A model generated the notes under the pieces. That model saw only the letters and a program-made list of their open reading frames with translations. It made no database searches and was not told the DNA's origin. From positions 1 to 17,761 of the forward strand of contig CAVPEB010000012.1 of NCBI GenBank assembly GCA_963702765.1: a DNA stretch of 17,761 nt, given 5' to 3'. Numbering within the stretch: position 1 is the stretch's first letter; every line of letters begins with the position of its first letter. This stretch comes from DATMNR01 sp963702765. Its GTDB lineage: Bacteria; Chloroflexota; Ktedonobacteria; Ktedonobacterales; Ktedonobacteraceae. Positions 5,635-12,259 of this stretch are shown here, piece by piece. Position numbers and translations under genes: made by a program.

Positions 5635-7483
5635 CTAGTGGTTGCGAGAACGTTTCTGAGGCCTCAGTAAGTGGAGGTTCAGGTGTAACAGGATGCGCTG
5701 GGAAGTTCCCTAATTCAGCTAATGCAGAGGAGAGAGAAGGTGTGTCCGCGAATGTATTGAGCGTTCCAGGTTGTAATGGAACAAAGCCTTGAGAGAGCAA
5801 ATTGTTGTCAAGGTGTTCTAATGTTGCCATTTGTGCTTGATCGGCTTCAGTAAATGTCTGATCGAGCTGCTCGGTCCATGACTGAAATTCAAAGTTTTGC
5901 TCAGGTTCAAGATTCGTCGCTGGCGCTACTGATTCAGGTTCAGGTTGAGTATCAAGAGTCTCTGCACCTAGTGATTTCAGCCATTCCGGCCATTCCATTT
6001 CGGAGTTGCTTTCTTCTGTGGTGAAGAAAAATGCAGGTTCATCTGCAACATATGCATCAGACCGGGCATTGAGATCTCCCTCCCAGAGCTTTGGAGCTGC
6101 AAGCTCTGACTCAGCTTGTGCCTGAATAGGTGATATATTCGTATCTGGTGTCTCAAACTCTTGAGAGTGATTTGAAGGAGTAGAGATGGGATCACCTCCA
6201 GGTTGCCAATCAAATTTAGTAAGTACGTCGAGCCAGGCAGGGGGTGAAGGAAATTCTTCTTCTTGTGTTTCTGAAGACCATGAATGTAAGTTCTCAGCGG
6301 AATCAGTATTACCTGAAAATGCCGGCTCTGAATGAGACGTTTGAAGTTGCTCAGCCTGGAACCATGGCTGTTTTTCAAGCATGGCCGGGTCGAAATCATC
6401 GTCAAATGCAGGCGAAGATTTGATTTGATCAAAGTCTGTATCGCTCTGACTTGTATGGCCGTTGTTGTTTATGGTAGGGGACGGCTGGCCGTTCGGTATC
6501 TCGGATTGAAAGGCAGAGGTTGATTGTGCTTCAACGGGCTTGATATCGTTCTGGGCGGGTTGATTCGTATCGAGTTCCTTCCATGTCTCCATGTTGGCTG
6601 GACTCAATACGTTGGTTTCGCTTTCAGCAAAGATTTGAGAGCCATTTGCTGTAGAGATGGGATTTATTGATGTTTGTTTGTTCGATATTTCAACTTCACC
6701 TGTTGGATCACTGAAAACAATAGGTTCTTTTTTCAACATGGGGATGAATGGATTGTTAGGCTGGCTTGCGATAAGGTCACTAAAGAGATCTTGAGCCATT
6801 ACCATTTCTGGGTCAAGAGCTTCAGCGCGTTGAAGAAGTTCTCTTGTGCGTTCCATGTTAAATGTTGATGTGACATGGGCAAGAAGGAGCAATGCTTTAA
6901 GGCATGTTGGAATCTCTTCGAGAATCTGTGTTGCCAGTTGCTCAACTTTGTCATATGCGCCTTCCCGCCAACAGGTTTCAAGCAGGCCGGTACGTGCATC
7001 GAGACGTTCTGGGCTTGCAGTGAGCACGGCTTCCCACTCTTGTTCTGCTTGAGTAAGAAGATCGCCTCGCATATAGAGACGAGCGAGGCCAGCCCTCGAA
7101 AACATAAATTCTTGCTGTCCTACTTTCGAGCTTAATTGATTAAATTTCTGGCGAATCTGACTGTTGCCCCGACTTAATTCATATGCTTGCTGATAACAGT
7201 CGAGAGCAGTATCTAAGTCTGAAAGACGTTCACTAGTTAATGCGCGATCGCAGTAGACAACAACATTCTCTGGATCATTCACTAAAATCCAATCAAAAGT
7301 TTGTTGTGCCTCTTCCAATTGGCCGTTTGCCAGATATATTTCTCCCAAAAGACGTTGCGCTTCAAGTGAATCAGGAAAATATGAGAGAATATGCTGACAG
7401 TTCGTCATCGCATCATCAATGCGGCCAGAACTTATGGCGTCTTCTGTATTTTGCAAGTATTCGTAAAAGGTTGTTTTCGCCAT
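5495..7483 (-). CDS. TPR-repeat scaffold protein, N-terminal part
   Basis: Residues 1-260 form several tetratricopeptide repeats, with helical pairs such as SLEAQRLLGEIYLANGQLEE and FSRAGLARLYMRGDLLTQAE, so a protein-protein scaffold is likely. A long, acidic, low-complexity linker follows (about 260-630), rich in E, S, T, P and Q. It contains short repeated tryptophan motifs such as PPAWLDVLTKF and WPEWLKSLGAE. There is no signal peptide, so it is cytosolic. The ATG at 7481-7483 has AGGAGAAC upstream. The last 30 or so codons, after DQPTA (near 5580), lose the linker composition and end at a TGA. The other frame continues the linker and ends in TPRs, so a +1 shift is inferred here. The gene is 68 bases downstream of the M16 gene and probably in the same operon. 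Confidence 0.88.
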   Translation of the reverse strand: MAKTTFYEYLQNTEDAISSGRIDDAMTNCQHILSYFPDSLEAQRLLGEIYLANGQLEEAQQTFDWILVNDPENVVVYCDRALTSERLSDLDTALDCYQQAYELSRGNSQIRQKFNQLSSKVGQQEFMFSRAGLARLYMRGDLLTQAEQEWEAVLTASPERLDARTGLLETCWREGAYDKVEQLATQILEEIPTCLKALLLLAHVTSTFNMERTRELLQRAEALDPEMVMAQDLFSDLIASQPNNPFIPMLKKEPIVFSDPTGEVEISNKQTSINPISTANGSQIFAESETNVLSPANMETWKELDTNQPAQNDIKPVEAQSTSAFQSEIPNGQPSPTINNNGHTSQSDTDFDQIKSSPAFDDDFDPAMLEKQPWFQAEQLQTSHSEPAFSGNTDSAENLHSWSSETQEEEFPSPPAWLDVLTKFDWQPGGDPISTPSNHSQEFETPDTNISPIQAQAESELAAPKLWEGDLNARSDAYVADEPAFFFTTEESNSEMEWPEWLKSLGAETLDTQPEPESVAPATNLEPEQNFEFQSWTEQLDQTFTEADQAQMATLEHLDNNLLSQGFVPLQPGTLNTFADTPSLSSALAELGNFPAHPVTPEPPLTEASETFSQPLDASEPDTLSTTPADQPTASRSSNTMGKYNTSRCQTIICYTNTAISY

Positions 7484-7551
7484 GTATATAGTTCTCCTGT
7501 TCCTGTCTCAGCTCGCGTTTATAGCCCCTGTGCTCACTTGCGGTAGATAGC

Positions 7552-8832
7552 TTAATCCCCGCCATTGAGCAAAGTACTCAAGAACTCTGCTTGTCCTGGC
7601 TCGCAAGGGCCAATTAGCGCCAGGTGACGCCATTGAGGAGCAAAGCAGGTTTGTGCTAAGCGCTGAATGTCTTGTGAAGTGACAGCCTCGATATGAGCCA
7701 TAATTTCATCTGCATCGAGAATTTTGTCACGCAGGCTTTCCTGGCTGCCAAGCCAATATGAAACCTGACTTGTACCTTCAAGGCCTAACAACAAACCACC
7801 TTTCATATATGCCTTAATTCGAACAAGTTCGTCAGCTGGCACGGGTGTAGTACACAAACGAGTCAGTTCATTTACAATGGCCCGTACTGCGGCTTCGACT
7901 TGCGAGGGGTCCACCCCAGCGCTCACTACGAAATTGCCTGTTTCAGCATAACTATTAAAATAACTTCCAATATCGTAAGCAAGACCTTGCTCTTCACGGA
8001 TTGTCTGGAATAGCCGAGAGCTCATTCCATCACCAAGGATAGCATTTATTAACATAAGTGCATAATAGTCGGGTGACGAATAGGCTATACCCAGTGTACC
8101 AAGGCACAGGTTAACCTGTTCTGTTTCCTTTTTGATGAGTACGGTGGGTGTAGTATTTGTTGGTGGTAAACATCGCTCCCATACGGAATGCTGGCGTGGC
8201 TCCCATGTGCTAAAGAGACGCTTACATTTTTCAACAATACAACTCGAATCGATATTGCCCGCAACACTGATGGTGAGTGAATTAGGCCGATAATATTCGT
8301 CCAGATAGTCCAGCATTTGCTGGCGTTGCATATTTGTAACTGTTTCAATATAACCTGCATCATCCCGACCTAATGGAAGTTTAGGCCACATAGCTTCGTC
8401 AATTAGCAAGCCGACCCAATCTTGAGGATCATCATGAGTAGAACTCAGTTCCTCAATAATAACACCCCGTTCTTTCTCGATTTCTACGGGATCAAAGAGT
8501 GGATGATGCACCATATCAGCTAATACATCCAGAACTATTGATGCATGTTCACCGGGGACACGAGCGCTATAGTGAGTTAATTCTTTCCCTGTACTCGCAT
8601 TAAATACGCCTCCAACACCCTCGATGGCCTCTGAAATAAGCCTTGCGTTAGGATATTTTTGCGAACCTTTAAAAAGCATGTGTTCGATAAAATGAGAAAT
8701 TCCTGCATTCTTATTCAATTCATAACGGGAACCAACAGTGAAAAAGAAAGAGATACTGGCTGAACGCATACCTGGCATTGGAGCCACGAGTAAGCGGAGT
8801 CCGTTCTGTAGGGTCGTACGCTCGTATTGCAT
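7552..8832 (-). CDS. M16-family zinc peptidase (processing-peptidase-like)
   Basis: Zinc endopeptidase of the pitrilysin/insulinase M16B type, 426 residues, the usual length for the two-domain bacterial protein related to mitochondrial processing peptidase beta. The inverted zinc motif HFIEH (H47, E50, H51) is intact, and the third ligand should be E127 in the EKERGVIIEEL stretch, about 75 residues on as the family requires. The C-terminal half carries the usual SSRLFQTIREEQGLAYDIGS signature (about residues 266-285). There is no signal peptide, so a cytosolic role in peptide processing or turnover is likely. The ATG at 8830-8832 has only a distant purine-rich SD (AAGGAAGAAG). A strong promoter lies about 60 bases upstream, and this gene probably heads the M16-TPR-Roadblock operon. 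Confidence 0.96.
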   Translation of the reverse strand: MQYERTTLQNGLRLLVAPMPGMRSASISFFFTVGSRYELNKNAGISHFIEHMLFKGSQKYPNARLISEAIEGVGGVFNASTGKELTHYSARVPGEHASIVLDVLADMVHHPLFDPVEIEKERGVIIEELSSTHDDPQDWVGLLIDEAMWPKLPLGRDDAGYIETVTNMQRQQMLDYLDEYYRPNSLTISVAGNIDSSCIVEKCKRLFSTWEPRQHSVWERCLPPTNTTPTVLIKKETEQVNLCLGTLGIAYSSPDYYALMLINAILGDGMSSRLFQTIREEQGLAYDIGSYFNSYAETGNFVVSAGVDPSQVEAAVRAIVNELTRLCTTPVPADELVRIKAYMKGGLLLGLEGTSQVSYWLGSQESLRDKILDADEIMAHIEAVTSQDIQRLAQTCFAPQWRHLALIGPCEPGQAEFLSTLLNGGD

Positions 8833-8899
8833 TGAAAATTGATACTTCTTCCTTAACCATTAACCTCTGCACACATGGTCGCTAGCACAGCGTTTCACT

Positions 8900-8928
8900 A
8901 TTATAGACGTTTTCTGTATGAATGGCAA
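8900..8928 (-). promoter_or_regulatory. Near-consensus promoter of the M16 gene
   Basis: On the minus strand TTGCCA (forward 8923-8928), exactly 17 bp, then perfect TATAAT (forward 8900-8905). This is the best sigma-70 promoter in the window. Its leader to the ATG would be about 60 bases. Confidence 0.8.
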
Positions 8929-8986
8929 CGGGAAATGGGGGATGACATAGCCAATTTGGGTGTAAATATGAGCTTGTATGGTTGCT

Positions 8987-9026
8987 AAAAAGCATATGCC
9001 GTGGGTTCATGAAGAGTCCACGGCAT
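8987..9026 (-). terminator. Terminator of the zinc-ribbon gene
   Basis: A 9-bp perfect stem: ATGCCGTGG (8996-9004) with CCACGGCAT (9018-9026), 13-base loop. On the minus strand it is followed after four bases by UUUUU (forward 8987-8991). It lies about 47 bases after the zinc-ribbon gene stop. Confidence 0.7.
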
Positions 9027-9072
9027 TGTGTATAGTGCCTGTACCAAAGCTTCTCGAGTAGAGATTCAGAAC

Positions 9073-9945
9073 TTAGAACAGGCCAACATCATTGGCTAAA
9101 TCTCCCAAACCTCCCAGAAGACCATCTCCACCACCTCTGTTCCTGTCAAAACCATGTTCAAACTCGTGAAGTAGTATTTCTCCACCGATGATTGCTGCTG
9201 CACCCCCTAATGCACCCATAGCCATGTTTCCTCCGGGGCCCTGGAACATTCCACCCATGCCTCCCTGCTGATATTGTGCCGGTATGTTTGCCGGTGTTGG
9301 AGGAACATTTGCCAGGCTCGTATGACAACTTGAGCAATTAGGAGTACCAATAGGGGCCATTGCCATACATATGGGGCAACGAAGTACCATTGGTTGCTGG
9401 TTCATCATAGGCTGTTGTGGATATTGAGCCCCATATTGAGGCGTTTGCTGCGACGGGTATTGCGAGTACTGTGGAGGCTGGGCATACATTGTCTGAGGAA
9501 CTGGCCCATGGGACAAAGGGCTACCACACTGCGCACAGAAATTCACACCTGGATTATTCTGCATTCCACAATTGGTGCAAACAGGGGCCACCGGTGTTGC
9601 TGGAATGTCGGATGCAGTCGTTGTGCGCATACTTTGGCCACAGTTCGTACAGAATGCCATTTCTTTGGGGACCTCTGAATGACATGCGATACAGGTCTGT
9701 GTAAGTGATTCAGGTTGCGCCGATGGTGTTGGTGTAGCAGTAGCTACCGCTGTTTGTGTATTGAGTGAGGAGCCACAATGCATGCAAAAAGCTGCGCCGG
9801 GTTTTAAAACGCCGTTACAACGCGGACATACGTTCGGTGCATTGTTTTCACTTTCGATGTTTTCTGCTGGCTGTACAGGGGTTCCACATTCTGGACAAAA
9901 CTTCTTACCAGTAACGTCATGACCGCAAGATGTACAAGATGCCAT
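9073..9945 (-). CDS. Protein with five zinc ribbons and a Gly-rich tail
   Basis: 290 residues with five CxxC...CxxC zinc ribbons: C4/C7/C17/C20, C40/C43/C54/C57, C85/C88/C99/C102, C123/C126/C137/C140 and C190/C193/C204/C207. All 20 cysteines are intact. Ribbons 2 to 3 are separated by an A/T/P-rich linker and 4 to 5 by a Q/P/Y-rich one (about 150-186). The tail is Gly-rich with a hydrophobic stretch (GALGGAAAIIGGEILL) followed by HEFEH at 260-264 and another Gly-rich run. Double zinc ribbons of this type commonly act as adaptors for proteins or nucleic acids. The exact function is unknown. The tail might insert into or associate with membrane. The ATG at 9943-9945 has a clear AAGGAG eight bases upstream. 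A hairpin terminator follows, so it is probably monocistronic. Confidence 0.92.
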   Translation of the reverse strand: MASCTSCGHDVTGKKFCPECGTPVQPAENIESENNAPNVCPRCNGVLKPGAAFCMHCGSSLNTQTAVATATPTPSAQPESLTQTCIACHSEVPKEMAFCTNCGQSMRTTTASDIPATPVAPVCTNCGMQNNPGVNFCAQCGSPLSHGPVPQTMYAQPPQYSQYPSQQTPQYGAQYPQQPMMNQQPMVLRCPICMAMAPIGTPNCSSCHTSLANVPPTPANIPAQYQQGGMGGMFQGPGGNMAMGALGGAAAIIGGEILLHEFEHGFDRNRGGGDGLLGGLGDLANDVGLF

Positions 9946-9997
9946 GTTTTTATCTCCTTATGAACATGCGAATGGCCATCTCATGTAGCTTACGTGC

Positions 9998-10026
9998 AGT
10001 GTAACATAGTTTGGGAAATTCGTCGA
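9998..10026 (-). promoter_or_regulatory. Possible promoter of the zinc-ribbon gene
   Basis: On the minus strand TCGACG (forward 10021-10026), 17 bp, TACACT (forward 9998-10003). Both hexamers match the sigma-70 consensus at four of six bases. This is a moderate candidate only. Confidence 0.35.
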
Positions 10027-10052
10027 TAGGTAAATCCGAGATATGTATTCTT

Positions 10053-10069
10053 GCAGGCTTATGGCCTGC
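10053..10069. other. Short hairpin downstream of the sigma gene
   Basis: GCAGGC (10053-10058) and GCCTGC (10064-10069) pair around a 5-base loop. It lies about 90 bases after the sigma-factor stop. No U-tract follows on the minus strand, so a terminator role is uncertain. Confidence 0.4.
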
Positions 10070-10087
10070 TTTGGGAAGGTAATGAGA

Positions 10088-10137
10088 GCGGGGTATCCCG
10101 CGCCTCGTCAGGGGACAGAGTTCCCTGCACCCCTGAA
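10088..10137. repeat. Single copy of the dispersed hairpin repeat
   Basis: Read on the minus strand, this aligns along its length with the unit at 4327-4374. GGGGTGCAGGGAACTC corresponds to GGAGTGCAGAGGGCGC, and GCGGGATACCCCGC to GCGGGGTGTCCCCGC. Both pairing segments stay complementary (GCGGG/CCCGC at 10088-10101, CAGGG/CCCTG inside TCAGGGG/CCCCTGA at 10109-10137) despite base changes. That points to a structural repeat rather than simple sequence. Confidence 0.7.
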
Positions 10138-10159
10138 GTTTGATTGTATATCAGGTAAT

Positions 10160-11284
10160 TCAAACACATTCTCTGAGCGCTGCGCTATTGCTAACACCAC
10201 GCAGTTTCATAAGCGCTACGACTTCGAGTTGTCGTACGCGTTCGCGAGAAATACCTAGCTCTTTCCCAACTTCCAGTAATGTGCGGCTGCGCCCATCACC
10301 AATTCCATAGCGAAGCGTAATAACCGAGCGTTCGCGTGGTGTAAGTAACGCAAGAGCTCGATGGAGTTCTTCGCCAAGCAAATGCTGAGAAGCGGTTTCC
10401 GCAGGAGCCGGAGCCGCGCTATCTTCCAATGTATCGGCTAATGAGTAGCGAGCTTCGTCGTCAACAGGCGCATCTAAGGACACCGGTTGTTCGATAATTC
10501 CAAGCAGGTCAATGACTTCGCTCAAGTCCATACTACATGCTTCTGCGATCTGTTCTGGAAGCGGGTCAAGTCCATTTTCCTGAGATAATTGGGCCGCTAT
10601 ACGGCGGACCTTACGCAGGCGAGTAGCGACATGTTCGGGTAAGTGGATGAGTCGAGATTGTTCACCAGCGGCACGACTGACTGCCTGTCGTATCCACCAT
10701 GTGGCGTATGTGCCAAAGTGACATCCCCTACGATAATCGAATTTCTCAGCCGCTCTCATCAGGCCAAGATTGCCTTCTTGTATGAGGTCGATAAGGGGGA
10801 CACCAGTGCTTGTATATCGGCGCGCAATGGCGATTACCAGGCGAAGATTCGACTCGATTAAGGTGCGGCGGGCCATTTCGTCACCCGCTGCTGCTCTCTG
10901 AGCGAGGGAAACTTCTTCAGCATGGGTTAAAAGCCCTAGACCTCGTATGTCGCGCAGGTAACTCTGAAAAGCATCTTCAGAACCAAGCACTGTACGAGCG
11001 GTTGAAGTACGAACACGTCGTGAATTAGAAGGTAGCTCTTCCAAAACATCTGTATCTGGATTTTCTGCTATAGAGGCATCGTCTAGCAATAAAGCGGTCG
11101 TATCGTCTAGTAAAGGGTCAATCTCGATGAGTGGCTCTGTGTTGCGTTTTGACGTTTTTTTTGCTAACAAAGCATCAATATCTGATTTAAAATCAGACGT
11201 GCTGGTAGAGGGAAATACTACCATTTGATCGGTAGTGGGTATCAATGTAGTGAATACATCACTCATAGGATCAACTATTGCCAT
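10160..11284 (-). CDS. RpoD-family group 2 sigma factor
   Basis: RNA polymerase sigma-70 subunit of 374 residues, lacking the long region 1.1 and non-conserved region of primary RpoD. It is therefore most likely an alternative, primary-like (group 2) factor. An acidic, unconserved N-terminus (1-100) precedes region 1.2 (DAFQSYLRDIRGLGLLTHAEE, about 104-124). Region 2 is complete, with RRTLIESNLRLVIAIAR, DLIQEGNLGLMRAAEKFDYRRG and the -10-reading FGTYATWWIRQAVSRA (190-205). Region 3 is about 206-290. Region 4 has LTPRERSVITLRYGIGDG and the -35-reading helix-turn-helix LLEVGKELGISRERVRQLE (336-354). The ATG at 11282-11284 has AAGGGAG nine bases upstream. A long leader with a strong palindrome precedes it, which suggests its own regulation. 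Confidence 0.96.
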   Translation of the reverse strand: MAIVDPMSDVFTTLIPTTDQMVVFPSTSTSDFKSDIDALLAKKTSKRNTEPLIEIDPLLDDTTALLLDDASIAENPDTDVLEELPSNSRRVRTSTARTVLGSEDAFQSYLRDIRGLGLLTHAEEVSLAQRAAAGDEMARRTLIESNLRLVIAIARRYTSTGVPLIDLIQEGNLGLMRAAEKFDYRRGCHFGTYATWWIRQAVSRAAGEQSRLIHLPEHVATRLRKVRRIAAQLSQENGLDPLPEQIAEACSMDLSEVIDLLGIIEQPVSLDAPVDDEARYSLADTLEDSAAPAPAETASQHLLGEELHRALALLTPRERSVITLRYGIGDGRSRTLLEVGKELGISRERVRQLEVVALMKLRGVSNSAALRECV

Positions 11285-11354
11285 TATTCCACGCTCCCTT
11301 CAGGAAATCTACCGGCAAAATCAGCTGCCGGACTCCTCCATGTGGCCTCGTGGT

Positions 11355-11387
11355 CAATACATATATGCCCAAGCCATATATGTATTG
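11355..11387. promoter_or_regulatory. 13-bp palindrome in the sigma-gene leader
   Basis: CAATACATATATG (11355-11367) and its perfect complement CATATATGTATTG (11375-11387) flank the spacer CCCAAGC. Its centre is 87 bp before the sigma start codon. It could be an operator for a dimeric repressor or, if transcribed, an A/U-rich hairpin in the leader RNA. Confidence 0.6.
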
Positions 11388-11423
11388 AACATATATATAT
11401 TTAGCCATTTTCATTCTTCTCTA

Positions 11424-11429
11424 ATTGTA
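11424..11429 (-). promoter_or_regulatory. Possible -10 of the sigma gene
   Basis: TACAAT on the minus strand (five of six consensus bases). The -35 is unclear. If used, transcription starts near 11417 and the palindrome at 11355-11387 lies in the leader RNA. Confidence 0.3.
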
Positions 11430-11702
11430 TAGAGTAGAAAAGGTGATAACATCGGGTAAATACCTTAGATCAAATCAGGTTCTAACCCTATCTTCATAGA
11501 TATGGTAGACAAATAACTGGTAGCAAGAGTTTCAGCTATCAGTGGCTCGATCAAGGAAAAACCCGGTTGTCGCAAGTCCCAGGATTTATCAGGGTAAAAG
11601 ATTATTCCCAAGAGTTACTTATACATGTAATACGACCAATGCTAGCCAAACGTTACGTTGATTTTTTTCATCATGCAATGTATTGCAGTAGGAGAGAGAT
11701 TG

Positions 11703-11820
11703 GAAATGCCACTGAAGGCCGATACATCTGCGGTACGAGCATTTGGATTATCGAAAGAGATGAGATATCAGAAATGCCGCGAAGGCCGATAAATCGCCGG
11801 TGGATACAATAAATCGGCCT
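11703..11820. repeat. Two degenerate direct repeats plus an inverted arm
   Basis: GAAATGCC-(A/G)C-(T)GAAGGCCGATA occurs at 11703-11726 and 11771-11792, 68 bases apart, and similarity continues to CGG. The second copy's AGGCCGAT (11783-11790) also pairs with ATCGGCCT (11813-11820), giving an 8-bp stem. It is probably a remnant of a dispersed intergenic element. Confidence 0.65.
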
Positions 11821-11868
11821 CTACAGGCGTCTTGTTTATTTTGTTAAAAGTCATAAATGAAAATTAAA

Positions 11869-12189
11869 TCAGGATTCATCGAATGGATCGTGAACACCAT
11901 GTCCACGATCATAATTGAGTTGGGTTGGGTCACCAAGATGATGCTCATAATCAGGACGCTTTTCCCACTCCTTTTGCCTGGCTTCATCAGCGCTCATGTT
12001 TAATTGCAAACGATCATTTTCGATGGAATCGATGGCGCTATATGGTATGTAGCGGCCTGTTGGGAAGAAGTATCCCTTGTGTACAAGAAAGGAATCTTCG
12101 TAGACTTTTGCTATATGACCTAACTCATATCCATCAAGGGCATAGACTCGCATGGATGTATGAATGTTTTGAGGGCTCCAATTGGTCAT
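11869..12189 (-). CDS. Small PRC-barrel-like (DUF2171-type) protein
   Basis: 106 residues. The first 65 or so resemble the PRC-barrel/DUF2171 beta-barrel. The strands are MRVYALDGYELGHIAKVY, then DSFLVHKGYFFPTGRYIPYS, then AIDSIENDRLQLNM, a typical pattern for this group. The C-terminal 40 residues are polar and charged (RQKEWEKRPDYEHHLGD) and probably flexible. Such proteins are often stress-related or bind larger complexes, but the role here is unknown. The frame opens at 12231. The ATG at 12187-12189 has AAAAGGAG eight bases upstream and is preferred. It starts 70 bases downstream of the GH31 stop on the same strand, so it may be its downstream partner or separately expressed. Confidence 0.85.
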   Translation of the reverse strand: MTNWSPQNIHTSMRVYALDGYELGHIAKVYEDSFLVHKGYFFPTGRYIPYSAIDSIENDRLQLNMSADEARQKEWEKRPDYEHHLGDPTQLNYDRGHGVHDPFDES

Positions 12190-12259
12190 ACGGTATTCTC
12201 CTTTTCTGTTAACTGGTCTAGTGACTTGCACGTCTGATTTTGGCTAAATGTTACAGTTT

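Larger units (their letters stand above)
11285..11868. other. Intergenic region upstream of the sigma gene
   Basis: 584 bases without a credible gene. From the left it holds the sigma SD, a 6-bp hairpin CCGGCA/TGCCGG (11312-11331), the 13-bp palindrome (11355-11387), an AT run (11391-11400) and a possible -10 TACAAT on the minus strand (11424-11429). From 11703 to 11820 there are GAAATGCC/GGCCGAT repeats. A plus-strand open frame at 11567-11812 runs through those repeats, has odd composition and no convincing SD, and is not called. Confidence 0.55.

Noticed and set aside
11567..11812. 81-codon plus-strand open frame upstream of the sigma gene
   Set aside because: It runs through degenerate direct repeats, has unusual composition (several Cys, Trp and Arg) and no convincing SD.
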